Positions 32,857-45,238 of a stretch of 64,000 nucleotides of DNA are shown here, piece by piece. Made by a program: the position numbers and the translations under genes. Where the stretch lies: NCBI GenBank assembly GCA_000787465.1, contig JSYX01000015.1, positions 1 through 64,000 on the forward strand. Reading direction: 5' to 3'. Positions within the stretch are counted from its first letter, which is position 1. Each line of letters opens with the position of its first letter. Origin of the DNA: Thermomucor indicae-seudaticae. Taxonomy: Eukaryota; Mucoromycota; Mucoromycetes; Mucorales; Lichtheimiaceae. Under the pieces are notes generated by a model. It was not told where the DNA came from and made no database searches. It saw only the letters and a list, made by a program, of their open reading frames with translations.

Positions 32857-34475
32857 TTAAGAGGTGACGTGACGTACAGTATGAGACCACCGTACCAAAC
32901 GCTCAAAGGTCGCATTCAAACGTTCCGTAGAATACGGGTCGCTATTCCTAGCCTTTGTCTTTTCTTGCTCAGCTTCCAATAATGCCATCTCAAATTGCGC
33001 TCTGTGACTTTCGCAGATATCGTCCGGGCAATTTCGCATCATAGAAACAAGCATCTTGTGTTGCTGACAAATGCTTAGTAATGGTACGTATGGCGTTTCC
33101 CAAGTAATATCTTCGATCCGATCAACGAAGCTCTGCAAACGATTAAACATCTGGGCTTTTGCACGCCAATCCCGTGCAGCTGTCCTGAGTTCTTCGATAT
33201 CATTTAGATCTAACTCATCCAGTAATGACTTGGGTATATCTTCGCATCAGTGCATCAGATGCTTAAAAGATTTTATCTTTTCTGCTCTCGATCTCTCACC
33301 TGAAGAGCTTCCACTTTTCGGACCTTGTTCTTAAAGTCTTCCACGGCTATGATGTCCGCTTGCACACCTGGCACATTCAGGTGAGCATATCACGGTTCGA
33401 TATAATGGGTTCATCGAATAATGTACCACTGTCAATTCTAACTACTGGATCAGCTCTCTCGAGGTATTCGCGAGACTTTTCAATGTCTTCGTTCGTCTTT
33501 TGTACTTCCGCTTCTAGCGACTACAGTTACATGTAAAAGGAAGACGGAAGGTTAACATAAACTGTTGTTATTACTTTGATTATAGCCATCGTACCTTGAT
33601 CCGCGCATCCAGAGCCGTCGTCATATCTCTGTAACGTTCATCAATACGTTCGATTAGCTTTTGGTCTCGCTCTTGCAATGCCGCCTTGTAAGCTGAATCA
33701 ACCACTGGCAAATCTTTCAAGATGGAGCTGTCGCTGACCCACTCCTCTGTCTCCGACGAGTTACGCTGTCCCTTTGCTATGCCGTCTGCTTCCAAATGAC
33801 TTTGTCTAGGAGATGTCCAGGTTTCTTTGTGCTTTGACCTTCTGCTCGATAATGATAAATCGCGAAGTCTTGACAAAGAGCGCTCTATCCGTTGCCGTGT
33901 TTCCGATGGATACCCAGCGAAGAGCTCGGACGCCTCAGCGCTCCATGTTGTCATCGGCGACTCTGTTCGCGGTAATGACTTCGTCCCTTGTTCTCGTATG
34001 TCTCGCTCAAGTGATAGAAGAGATTCGGGATTAAGTTCAGGTCTGACATACCGGCTACTTATACTCGGTGAAGATGATGCTGCTGCTGAACCCCGCAGTG
34101 CAGGCTCTGACTGAAAGGAACGACCATCGATACTGTGTTCCCTAGTAATCGTGCAAGTTGGCTGAGACAATGGTCGGTGCCTCGCAATTGGAACATAGTT
34201 CAAGTGTCGGCTGGATCGATTGCGACGTTGTAGATCGTAGACGGCACCATAACTACTACTAGGGTCACGGTCTCTTGCGACTCGCCTCTCTGGATAATAA
34301 ATATACCGATTTACAGAAGCGCGTTATGGGATATGTATAAAGTACTTTGGCTTGCTTAGCAACCGTAGAGAATGACTTACAAACCTATGGATACACTTGA
34401 TTCCGTACCATCGCGAAACATTGACGAGATGGAAAAATCAGAATCTTTGTCTATGCTGGGATGGTTCAGGCTCAT
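32857..34475 (-). CDS. Coiled-coil protein, unknown function
   Basis: Exons 34475-34385, 34289-33595, 33520-33427, 33367-33300, 33228-32857, about 439 aa. The N-terminal half is Ser/Arg/Pro rich and probably disordered; the C-terminal half is helical and charged (ALQERDQKLIERIDERYRD, SLEAEVQKTNEDIEKSREYL, ELRTAARDWRAKAQMFNRLQ), ending in RLVRWSHTVRHVTS*. All joins restore frame with 56-95 bp introns, but the exon 1 donor (GTTTGT) is weak. The layout is reminiscent of kinetochore or spindle-pole subunits, but I cannot assign a family. Confidence 0.65.
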
Positions 34476-37400
34476 GATGCCAACAAGATCGACATCCGAT
34501 TCTGTAGAATGCTGAAAACTGTCGTTTTCCATTGCAACAGACGCGTTTTACTAAAGGAAGGTAATCAAAAAATGAGAAAAGCACAAAAAGACCGCAGCCT
34601 GGTTCATTGTTCAAGCAAAATCCATTGTTTAAAAAGAGTTCAAGTTCTTCGCACTCCCATTAGGCCATCCTCAAAGAACATGATATCATTTGCCACCTTG
34701 GGACAATGTTGTCGAAAGTGTCATTTGGATTCCGCATAACACCACGGCGAGAACCATTTGCCTAACGGACGCGGGGGCGCGTAATATCTACAATACCCGA
34801 AAACACAGGTTATGTGCTGGGACCTTAAGTCCTATCTCTTGGCTTCTTGTATGTCCATAAATGGACCGTTTCCTTACGATATTAGAGCAACAAGAGCAAA
34901 CAACTTTCTTCAACATATGACGTTGAACTGTGTATGAATCGTAGTGATGAGAAATCTTGCCACAGAAAGGCATGCTTAAACATATTAAAAGACTTCAAAT
35001 TTTCTTTGCAACGGCTTATGTATTAAATTCATTCGTGCTTAATAATCTTGATAATCGAATATCGGATTATGGAAAAAAGGCATCGTCAGGGAGAAATTGC
35101 GAAAGGAGCCGCATCTGACACAAGAAAACATAAAGGAAGTTCTTGTGCGCAAATGAAGTATTAAAGCATCAGTGAACATGAACAAAAACTCAGGGGGATA
35201 TGATTCCTGCAGTGTCCGTAAGAGGTTGCCAATCACCAGGGGTCGGCAGAAAATTTGTCAGTCACTTTTCTCGAAAAATTTTACAAGTGTGTCAAATGTC
35301 TACCGACTCAGTGAATTTAAACCTCTTCAGCTATCTTCGTACTAATGGTGGCTTTTATGATCTCTCACTGTTTTGCAATAACTAATACATAAAACTAAGT
35401 CAGTAGGGAACGTTGAGTATAGTATCCGTTGGTTTTATTCACCTAATGAGACATATAAATATGCACATGGATGAAAATTACCTGCCAACGATCACTTCGA
35501 ATACAGAAATAAGCTAAACATTAAAAGAGGTCGCTACCCAGAAGTTTTTGAACCAGCAGGAAGCCATAAAGTGTTCCATTTGTAGATATCATTATTGCTG
35601 AAACCCGGATGGACTTCATACGTTAGAAAGACTGGTAGCCGGGTAGCCCGCTGTATTATTTAGTATCTTGCCATTCCGAGTAATTATCTGCTCATACAGC
35701 CAATGGAGTTCTGATCTTTCTCTTTTCGTCATTTTAGCATGGCCAACTGTAGACACATACCACGCTACGGACGCGTATCTGCCTAGAGACGCGTAGCTAT
35801 TCTAACGAAAAAGGTGCTTTTTATTGCTAGCTTCTTATATAAATCCTCTACAATTCTATGCGACGACAACAACTTCGACTTTTGGTGACGGTATATGTCA
35901 ATATTCATAGAAGAGGCAAGCGTGGCGTCTGTCAGAGGGTTTTTCTCTCTCTAAAATAGTTGGAAATATTTGTTCTACTGCGCATTCTGTACACAAATTG
36001 GCGCTAAACGGTACTTCGGGCTACGCAGTTGCCGAAAGTCTGATAGAAATGTTTGAAAAGAAGATCATGTGGCAGAAAAACCTTTTTATCTTTGCTCTTT
36101 GGTGTATATCTCATTTTCACAACCAAAAAAGCGGTATCATGTATTGCTTGTGTTACTTTTATTGTTCATATATTCAGTACTGGATACAACGCAAAATCAA
36201 GCCGTATGTCTGAGACCCACGGGAGGCGCCAACGACGAATGATAACGAAATAAAGGCGAAACTGCATAAACAAAAGCAGCAGTAGAAGGCCGCGAAGAAG
36301 CAGAGGTAGAGGAAGGAAAAATTGTCAAAAATTCGATCGCTTTGCCGGACACCCCAGTCGAGTCACCCCTTAAATGAGCCTTTCCAAACTAGTGAATTGA
36401 ATGCTGACGGCTTGTTTACAAAGCTGGTTAATCTTAACTTTATTTAATTTCGGTTACTTCTAAAGGTATACGACATAATATAAGCGACAGAGTTTTTGTC
36501 CGTAATCAAAGAGGTCACTTTGTATTGAAAACTGCTTCCGAGCTATTTGACAGTTTTTATCTGTAGAGAAGCGCTCCGCAAAGTTTTGAGGATCAACGCT
36601 CTGCTGCTCTGAATGCATGCATTGATGGAAACGCCAGTGATTAAAGCACGGGATCCACAACCATTAAAGCTGAGTCTCCGTTACGTCCAAGTGAAACCGC
36701 TTACTATATATTGACTAGCAAGGTGAGTGCGCCCAAAGTTGAGTGTTAATGGAAGATTAGCATTGGGAATATTTTATGGTTGGCGCCAAAACACATACAA
36801 CAATGTCCAAAATAGGAGGAGAAGACGTAACTGTGAAAAGGAAAGAGCAATCTGAGCCATGTGAAAGGGGACTCAAATTATTGCACAGCATCTGAAACTA
36901 CCATGTTTCACGGAAGTAGACGTTGTGCGCAATGCTTACATAGGGAAAATTTAACGGCGCGCACAAGCGTAATACTACCTATTACTGCTTGAGAAACCGT
37001 GAAAGCAAACGCCAGCATTTATCTTGAACTCGCTCCTAACAGGCGTCATTACAACATGAGCCAACAGCATCCAGCTATACTGTACGCAAGAGCTTTGAAG
37101 CGCTCGATTGCATACTGGACCCGAATTCGACAAAACGATAACTCTCTAAGCGGTTCATTCCATTGTCCTCGCGGGTGAATGCTATATCGCTACGGTAAGG
37201 TGGAATTTGCAGAGTTCTCGTCTGAGAAAGCTGAATACAAGGGACACTGAAAAAGACCAATAAAATAATGGTGACCGGTAGTAAGCGTCCTTATGCAAGT
37301 GAGGAAGGGCTGTTGTGGTCTTGTTTAATGTCATGAGCTGCCCGAAAAGGTATTATGGTGCAAAATATACGCGCAAAATTAATTCTCTTGACGACGTAGA

Positions 37401-37881
37401 GCAAGATGCTACAGCTGGTTGATTCAAAACCTTATGCATGCAAATATAAATAAGATCCCAAGTGTGCTGCGACCCAAAAAGTGTAGCAGAATTTAATACC
37501 TAAATGCCAGCAAACTGAAAAAATGGAAAGTAATAACTGCGCCGGTTTCAGTTAGTAGCATTGAGCACCGTTATAGCAAAAAGTTCTCATCAAACTGTTT
37601 CTGCCGCAGAACGACGAAGGCTGACGAAGTTTGGTGTTGGGAGAGTAAGAGCAAAAGCAGCGTCCAGCTAGGCCATATTTCCTGGTTTCCCCCATACGAT
37701 AGCATACAGTCAGCATCCGCTGTTGTACTTCCTTCATGAAACTGCTAAAAGGTTCTACAACTTTTCATGTGTGCAGAACTTGAAGGTTTAATGCAACATG
37801 GAATTTGATTGGCTGTGGCAGGGCATGCGCAGTTGAATTCAGGCTGGTCAAACTTTCTTTACTTCGGTGACAAAGTTTCAA
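34476..37881. other. Gene-poor region
   Basis: About 3.4 kb between divergent genes. Reading frames are short, start mostly at non-ATG codons and lack recognisable domains. It contains two ACGCGT elements in an imperfect inverted repeat (35764-35797). No transposon, tRNA or rRNA signal was recognised. Confidence 0.5.
35764..35797. promoter_or_regulatory. Inverted pair of ACGCGT (MCB-like) elements
   Basis: ACGCGT occurs at 35771-35776 and 35789-35794, flanked by GCTACG on the left and TAGC on the right, forming an imperfect palindrome. In fungi ACGCGT is the MBF cell-cycle element, but the nearest start codon is 2 kb away, so function is doubtful. Confidence 0.3.
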
Positions 37882-40858
37882 ATGCCAACACGACAGTATA
37901 CGACAATCTTACCAAACGATTGGCTTCAACACCTCGGAAAGCACCGCACCTTTGAGATCACACAAAGCGAGTTGCTGAAGATACGCCGCGCCCTTGATCG
38001 AGCCGGCTCGAAGGATGATTTTCGCGATCAGTACTGGACACGCGTCCTCGTCCTGCGAGGCGATGAACTTATCCTCGGCGTCGGGTCAGAGATACGCGTA
38101 CTGAATTTGGACGAAGTTAAGGACAATTGGATCACGGTTGCTTCGCGCCTCATCGATGCTAGCAAGGACAGTCCCGATTCAAATTGGCTACTGGAAATCC
38201 CTTACAAAGTAAGTTTTCAAACTATCAGTATTGCTTCCGATTACTGACATCTGTGGAAAGACCTTGCATACACCGGAAATCGACTTTAACATTGAATCCA
38301 TTGTGCCAAATCCCAACGACAACTTGCTTGCAGTGACTGGAGAAGGGAAACTTGCTGTCGTCTATTTCTCGAATCCAAAAACCGGTTCATCATTTGAGTG
38401 CAAGACTTTGTTAATTGGCAAAAAATATTACCAGGACGGCAACTTTGTCCTCAAAGCGTTGTGGCATCCATTAAGCGAAACAGGATCACATATTATGGTG
38501 CTGGGAACCGACAGCGTCCTCAGGCAAGTAAGGTTTACTATGCGTGGTTAGGCCCGCATGTTTTTAACTGAAATGTTAGAATGTTTAACGTCATTAATGA
38601 TCCGGAAGCACCGGAACAGACATTTGATTTATCTCCTGTCCAGCGGAAACGCAATAATAATTCACGACCCAGCCGCGGAATCATCGTCGATGACGAGATG
38701 GATGCGGACGAGGAAGCTGTGACATTCACTCTAGGAGGCTCGAGCTATAAAAACAGCAGATACGAACCGTTTACTGTATATTACGCCTTACGAAACGGTC
38801 ATTTGTACGCGCTTTGTCCTGTATTACCATTTAACAGGTAAGGGATTCCGAGATTGTCCTTCTTTAGCTGCTTTTTACCATGCATTACGCATACTTTAGC
38901 GTCGTATGCCACCAGCACCTTCAAGCTCTGGCGTTTCTGACAGAGGCGAAGACTAAATTCCTTATAGAATCATGCAATGACGGGGAGGCTGACGCTGACA
39001 AACGAGCCAATTATTACCTGCTTTGTTTGCAGAGTCAATGGTTAAGCGATCTTTTAGCCTCTGCGAAGCGACATGAGAATCCTCTTTTGGCTGCTGATTC
39101 CGAGACTGTTGTTATTCGAAGCAATGAAACGTCGATTCCTTACAAAGTCCAAAGACAGGGTCCCGTCAGAATCGAAAATGACTTGGAGGCACTACACGAC
39201 GACTTTCAAGTGGGTGACTTATTGCTCACCAAGACAGATGCAGTCAGCATTCTATCTGTAGCATACACAAATGGTTTTGTTAGCAATTATTTACTTGGGA
39301 ATGACATTGAACCGCAGTGGGTCATGCCAATAAGGGAAGCCAAGGAGTGGCAAGACGAGGTATGATGCTCAGGGCAGATAAGCTGACGACGCTTTTTCTG
39401 AATACTCTATTCACAGCTTGCAGATTTTCAATCTAATACGGACGTCCTCCCAAGTGCATCGCTATATGAGACAATTGAGTTACGACCGTCATCCGAATAT
39501 GGTCACCATCGCATTACACTTATTGCAGACCCCCTCTATGAAGATACTTTCTATGCTTATCACGCAGTTGGTGTGCATAAAATTACTATGACGGAATGTC
39601 TGGAGAGCTTTAAAAAGATGGAGGAATCGTATCAGAGTGGGCAACAAGAACAGGAACTTCTGGATGCGCTTGAGTCTTGGTCCATGAAAGACAATGGTTC
39701 TACGGTTGAACACTTGGTCGACTCGGCTCCGAATGGCATAAGGTACAGTATAATGTCGCCAGAAGAGGATCACTGTCAAGGCTAATAGCATATGAAGCAA
39801 ATATGAATCTATCACCGGTTTAGCTGTTATAACTGACAAGTATCTCACATACTCCTTGTTGGCTTTGACCCGGACGTACAAGCTTGTACCCGTCGAGCTT
39901 AGTGTCCGAGTAAAGGAAAAGGAAGACCGTCAGACGCAGGTCGTTACGAAGATTGAGAACACTCAGCCGGCGCGGACAAATGATGACGAAAGCCAAGCAA
40001 GGTCTTATGATGCTTCTTTTATCCTTCCTGCTTTTGCTCCACCTGAAGCTATCAAAATTCCAGACACCCAGCCCAAACTTGTCGTACCAGCCGAACTACG
40101 CGGTAACAAATCCGTCGTCATCAACGAAGAATCCATCCGATTTTTGGCTACTACGTCAGAAAAGCTACTAAATAGCATAGGAGATCTCACGAGAACTGCG
40201 AGCCAGATACAAAAAAGGTAATAACAATGCCTTGAATCTTCCGTATAGACAGCTTATGTATCGAAAAATAGATTAAAACTGCAGGAGACCGAATGCCGAC
40301 GACAAGTTGTTCGTGTTCAAGACGCCTATGATCGTTTGCAGAATATTTTGTCGGAAGATTCGCAGAAAGCATGGTCGGACAAGATGAAAAAGGCTACAGA
40401 GACACATGCAAGACTGGCGCTGAGGACCGATAAATGCCTTAGAATGGCGCTGAAAGCATGTCAAACTGAGCTAACTAAGGAAGAAACTAGTTGGTTGCGA
40501 ACATTCGAGGAAATCCAGGAGAACATTGAAGGGACAAAAGGATACTTGGCAAGAATCAAAAAGGTATTTTTTCTCTACTAGTTTGCCGAGCGTTGCTAAC
40601 GGTTATCTGTAGTTACGAGAACAGTTGGCTCAGCTATCGGAGAGGAAGAGAACGGTCCGAAATATCTATTCAAGTGACAAGGCTATATCTTTATCATCAT
40701 CGCAGATCGCATTACTACGGCAAGCTCTCGAAAAACAGTAAGTCCTTCCATGAGTGTCTCACTAGGATCAAAATGTAACTTGATAATGGAAATTTAGGTC
40801 TGCTTTGTTAAATGATACGAAGGAAAGGCTGGAAGCTTTACAGAAATCATTGCAATAA
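37882..40858 (+). CDS. NUP88: Nucleoporin Nup88/Nup82
   Basis: Cytoplasmic-face nuclear-pore subunit that anchors mRNA export factors. Exons 37882-38208, 38261-38523, 38580-38837, 38900-39359, 39417-39747, 39824-40217, 40272-40563, 40613-40737, 40798-40858; about 836 aa. The N-terminal beta-propeller region (IPYKTLHTPEIDF, LAVTGEGKLAVVYF, HIMVLGTDSVLRMFNV, PFTVYYALRNGHLYALCP) is followed by a helical C-terminus with coiled coil (LKLQETECRRQVVRVQDAY, LREQLAQLSERKRTV), the Nup88 architecture. Intron 2 needs a GC donor (AG|GCAAGT at 38524); the adjacent GTAAGG shifts the frame. Other introns are GT-AG. Confidence 0.88.
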
Positions 40859-42214
40859 AACCCAATTTGGCTGCTCCAGCTATGCTGCTGTAAAGAAAGC
40901 GTAGACTGATCCGGAGCTTGCTGATCGTTAGGATCCAGGGTTCATGCTCTCGTTGGACGCAATTGCCTGTCTTTGTGTAGTGTACAATGGGGAGTCCAAT
41001 TAATTGAACCTCTCAGGCACGTACAGGCGAGGAACGGCACCCATCTCTTTAAGCGCAGGAGATTTACTACGCGTACGAAGTTTATATATATCTACATTGT
41101 TGTTGCTTACAATGTCTTCTTGGCAAAAATTGCAAAGACAAACATCTTTCCACTGCAGAGACGCATAAGTTTCGTTGTTCTTTTGCTGCAATGTCTTAGC
41201 ATTATCGAAGAACGCGCCAGTCCTTTCCGCTTCGGCCGGGTCGGTTGTGCTCGAGCACCAGCTTGGCTCATGAGAAGAACTGAAGAGTGTGTAAGACTCT
41301 GTTTGATAGTAAAAAGAGAGAGAACCATCAATACTACGTCACAGGGTCTCTTTCACGCTAGCGATGTCTGACATTATCAGTCTCGGACGGTCGGTCCTAC
41401 TCAGAACCCTGGATACGACACAAGCGACAAGGGACTCATAATACTCAAATGTTTGTGCTCATAGAGGCGCATTCTGGCGAAAAATCGAATCAGATTTTTC
41501 CAGTTTTAGAGTCATCAGTGCGAAAAGCGTAAATTGAAGGGGAAATTTGCAATCACGTGACACATTTTTCTCCTGTCGGAGCATGTAAAACAAAAATTTG
41601 ACACGTCCACGGCGAAGAAAATGACGGTTGACAAACCCCTTTTACCCCTATTTCTTTTTTTCGTAAAATGTTGGGCACGATTGTTTCTCGACCCTATATT
41701 GTCATCGCGCAATGGGTGGCCCACAAGGTACTGTTTAGTTTATTTGCACGCATACACTTTCACTGTGCCTATATTGACATGCAAAGAAGGACCAGCTGAA
41801 GACAGTTTCTCTTGAACACTTCACAGGGGCTATTCAATCCAGACAGACAATCCCTTGACCATAACTGCTCAGGTTCATTCTCATATGTTAAGGCGATTTC
41901 GATTGATACTCGTCTCGGTCTTGGCTGTTGACAAGCCACCGGCAGGTTACTGTCCCACCTTCGTGCAACGGGTAAACAATTGACCGAAACGTGCGGAGCT
42001 CTGGAAAGTGTTTCAGTTTCCGAGCAACACCGACCTGTGGCTGGTAAAGCTATAAAAAAGAGTGCCAAACGAGAGGTTTTGAAGATTTGGCTAATTAACC
42101 CAAGGGATCAGTGAACGCCGGGCTTGGGTTTCAGGCGGCACTGATTCTAGACTAGCATTGGCAAAAGTATTGGGAATATTGGATTACCAGGTTTAATCTC
42201 CAGTTGACTCTGTT
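40859..42214. other. Intergenic, one doubtful small ORF
   Basis: About 1.36 kb between NUP88 and the NSUN gene. Apart from the candidate at 41668 no coding segment is supported. Confidence 0.45.
41668..41858 (+). CDS. Candidate small protein
   Basis: An ATG opens MLGTIVSRPYIVIAQWVAHK. Read through, it ends at 41799 (43 aa); with a GTACTG donor at 41728 and an acceptor ending at 41786 it ends at 41858 (43 aa). Size and hydrophobicity would suit a small mitochondrial membrane subunit, but I recognise no family. Confidence 0.25.
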
Positions 42215-43776
42215 ATGTCTGGTGGATTCATGCCCTGGATACATGTCGTTCTAGACGAGCCAAAGGAAAAAGTAACAATAAAAAAATTAAAAAGGCGGGG
42301 TTACTTTCAACTCTTAGAAACAATAGATGCAATGGACCATGAATTAGCGATGGCAGAAACTGCATTGGTCGGTGATGTGGAAACAGTTTTCGACATTGAG
42401 CGATTACCTGCCTCTTTTCGAAAATTTTTAAGAGAAAACGACATTGACCCGAATATTTATACTGTGACCAATCTGCCTCGCTATGTGCGACTGAATACCC
42501 ATCTCAAGCCTGATGATCGGCCAACCATTAAAGATCTCGAACAACAACTGGAAACACAACAGATCTGGCCAGTTCAGGGATGTTCAGACGTGTTTGGTTT
42601 CACGGGTGCAAAGAAACGTGTGGTGGATATTCCGGCGTAAGTGGCTGGACTTTTGAGTCTTACTTAGTTGCGTTAGTTAACCTGCTTCGCCAAACAGATA
42701 TCAGCAGCATGCAGTGTTTGGTATTGACCTAAGTTCGGCCATAGCTGTTGAGGCGCTGGAAATTGAAGCGGATGATCATGTTCTCGATCTCTGTTGCGCG
42801 CCTGGTGCGAAACTGTGCATGATCGCCAACCTGCTCGGCACAACCGGAACGGGCACTGCGACCGGGGTCGACGTAGCTGGACATCGTCTTGCCACGTGTC
42901 GATCCATGCTGAAGAAATACAAAGTCGGTAATAAAGTACGATTGTTTGAAGCTGATGGAACCCGGTTTTTTGTACCGCCTCCAGTCCGCCTCGGTCAACA
43001 CTGGATTGATAATGATGAAGCAGCAGCAGCACAGGCCAGCAAACGACGCAAAGTAGATGTATCCATTGTTAAGCCCTTCTGGGCATCTAAAATGTTGCGA
43101 TCAGACCCTCAGGTATCCCGGCGACTGTATGACAAGGCAAGTCTCTTGATCTGCTAAGGATTTGCTGCCCAACCATTCATTCGTTGGCACGGCATGCAAT
43201 AGGTCTTGGTGGATGCAGAATGTACACATGATGGATCAATAAGTCATATACTAAAGGTATGTAAGATATGGAACAATATACGGCACACACAGGTCTGCTG
43301 ATCTACATTTGAAGTACGAAAGATGGGGTTGGGAGACCTTTGAGAAGAACTTTATGAATCCAGAGCGTTTAGCGACAGTTTCAGAACTGCAGGTAAAGTA
43401 TGGATAAGTGACATGCAAGATGGAGAAAACTGATGATGTATACTCTATAAAGCGCAAATTAATGAAGCAAGGCTGGGCCATGCTCAAGCAAGAGGGAATC
43501 ATGGTGTACAGCACATGCTCCTTGACTATCGAGCAGAACGAAAACAATGTCGCGTGGTTTTTGAGCCAGCATTCAGATGCAGAGTTAGAGCCACTGCCTA
43601 ACCTGCATTCTCTCGAGATAAAACTGGCCAGCATCAAGTGCATTTCGCTAGAGCCGAAGCCTGATAAGAGCATACAGGATGCTATTCATAAGTATTGTAT
43701 GCGGTTTGACCCGCTAACGAGTCGTACCAGTGGTTTCTTTTTGGCGCGCTTTAGAAAAAAAGACGAGCAATACTAA
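42215..43776 (+). CDS. NOL1/NSUN-family RNA m5C methyltransferase
   Basis: Predicted to methylate C5 of cytosine in tRNA or rRNA using S-adenosylmethionine. Exons 42215-42636, 42698-43136, 43203-43256, 43315-43392, 43453-43776; about 438 aa. The SAM site DLCCAPGAKLCMIANLLG lies near residues 175-192. Both family cysteines are present: DAECTHDG near residue 294 (motif IV) and VYSTCSL near 353 (motif VI). The C-terminus has the usual RTSGFFLARF strand. An insertion before motif IV carries a basic KRRKVD stretch that could be a nuclear signal. Intron 2 uses a GCAAGT donor at 43137. The exact NSUN subgroup and target RNA are not clear. Confidence 0.87.
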
Positions 43777-44044
43777 CAGTGGCTGTTGAACCCCAAAATT
43801 TGAACAAGTACACCAAAAAGGGCATAATGCAGGATTACCTGTCGCAGTAATTTGGCAAACAGAGCTTCGAAGCAAAGACATCCTCGGATTATGTTTCACC
43901 ACACACGAAAACGCCTTGATAGAATGCCGATCTCAGGGTTTCCCTGCTTTTGGATCGGTGGGTATACTGCCTTCCAAGAAGATCCGATCCACTCGTGAAC
44001 AGCCCAACTTGCACAGCTTTTGGGCATCCAATGTGTCTTCTTTT

Positions 44045-44338
44045 ATGCAAATCATGGATGTGTTTGATGACCCTTACAGGACATACACTATTCTAACGAT
44101 ATCTGTGTTGGGCCTAATGCGTTGGAACACTGTCGCCGAAGTCTATGACTGCCAAATATCCGTGTCATTCATTGCCTTTATCATTCATATTTTCTTATCT
44201 ATATTGTCATTATGGGCGATTTCTGAACTGTACATCGATCCTCCATCTAGAGTGAAAAAGGAAAAGTTTAATCCGTGCGAATCAGAGGTATTCATACAAG
44301 ATAAGGTCACGGGGTATGATCATTATAGAACCACTTAA
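44045..44338 (+). CDS. Small two-helix membrane protein, unknown
   Basis: 97 aa from the ATG at 44045: two hydrophobic segments (YTILTISVLGLMRW and ISVSFIAFIIHIFLSILSLW) and a charged C-terminus. The open frame extends upstream to 43916 without an ATG, so a 5' exon may be missing; an overlapping frame with ATG at about 43892 could not be joined cleanly. It converges on the next gene with only 8 bp between the stop codons. Confidence 0.5.
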   Translation: MQIMDVFDDPYRTYTILTISVLGLMRWNTVAEVYDCQISVSFIAFIIHIFLSILSLWAISELYIDPPSRVKKEKFNPCESEVFIQDKVTGYDHYRTT

Positions 44339-44346
44339 GTAAATAA

Positions 44347-45066
44347 TTAATGACTGCTCCAGTGCGGGTGCTCGTAAAGCTCATCCACGATATCCCGACG
44401 TGCATCTTCAGTTGGGGCAGACACCGTTTTTGCGAGAAGCGGAGTCCGCTGACAACCGGATGACTGATCATTGACGAGCAATAAGTCGTCTTGGACTTTA
44501 CGTGCGAGATCTCTTAAAAAGATATCGATGCGATGGTGGAAACCAAACAGGAACATATGGACGACTCGCACCATCGGTCGCTTAATGACACCCTGCTGAG
44601 TCACTTTGAGTGTCGTCAAACGTGGTGACATGGATCCGCGGCGTGCTGCTAATTGATGATCCTGGTGTTTTGTTTCTTTACACTCCTCGAGCTCAAACGT
44701 CCACGATCCAGAGAACGTTGGGACTCGTCTAGGTCCTTCTTCGAGGATGCGCAACAGCCGACTGAGAGGCGTCTGCTCGACATGGACTACCACAATGCGT
44801 CGGTTATGCCGCTTTGTGTATTCTTCAAAGACGACGCGATCATTTGACTTGTCAGTGACAAAAACGTGCTTCAGTCTGCTTTGCCATACTGGATACTGTT
44901 CAACGTTAGTCAAGATAGCCCAGAGATGTGCCTGGCTCGTCGGAAATGTAGCTGTACGTGAAACAATGTGGCTCGCAGGTAACAAGAGGCCGATAACGTA
45001 TATCAAAAGAGGTACTGCCGGTAAAACGAGAATAGCAGTAATGCTTGCTGTATACAGACTAACCAT
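44347..45066 (-). CDS. SRPBCC/START-like membrane protein
   Basis: Single exon, 239 aa. An N-terminal TM helix (TASITAILVLPAVPLLIYVIGLLL, residues about 7-30) precedes a domain resembling polyketide-cyclase/START folds: a helix TSQAHLWAILTNVEQYPVWQ, beta strands FEEYTKRHNRRIVVVHVE and FSGSWTFELEE, and the long C-terminal helix HRIDIFLRDLARKVQDDLL. Such folds bind hydrophobic ligands; the ligand is unknown. ATG at 45066 is preceded by an in-frame alternative only at a TTG. Confidence 0.65.
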   Translation of the reverse strand: MVSLYTASITAILVLPAVPLLIYVIGLLLPASHIVSRTATFPTSQAHLWAILTNVEQYPVWQSRLKHVFVTDKSNDRVVFEEYTKRHNRRIVVVHVEQTPLSRLLRILEEGPRRVPTFSGSWTFELEECKETKHQDHQLAARRGSMSPRLTTLKVTQQGVIKRPMVRVVHMFLFGFHHRIDIFLRDLARKVQDDLLLVNDQSSGCQRTPLLAKTVSAPTEDARRDIVDELYEHPHWSSH

Positions 45067-45185
45067 TATATACAACTACATGAATAACGAATGTAAGGGA
45101 GGAAAAGAAAGAAAAAGCGGCTCTCTGTTTCTTAGCCTCTTTTAAGCTTGCATGAACCTCGCGTGACCTTTCTTTGTCTCAACCG

Positions 45186-45192
45186 TATAAAA
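45186..45192 (+). promoter_or_regulatory. TATA box of the I9 inhibitor gene
   Basis: TATAAAA 47-53 bp upstream of the ATG at 45239, a plausible core promoter at fungal spacing. Confidence 0.5.
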
Positions 45193-45238
45193 CATCGGAT
45201 GACCGCAGCCCTCCGACGTTTCACACTCTTTACTCGCC

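Noticed and set aside
35998..36253. Hydrophobic open frames
   Set aside because: Composition follows the local A/T bias; two frames overlap and neither has supporting features.
41769..42068. 99-aa minus-strand open frame
   Set aside because: No ATG in good context, no recognisable motif, overlaps the candidate at 41668 and the NSUN upstream region.
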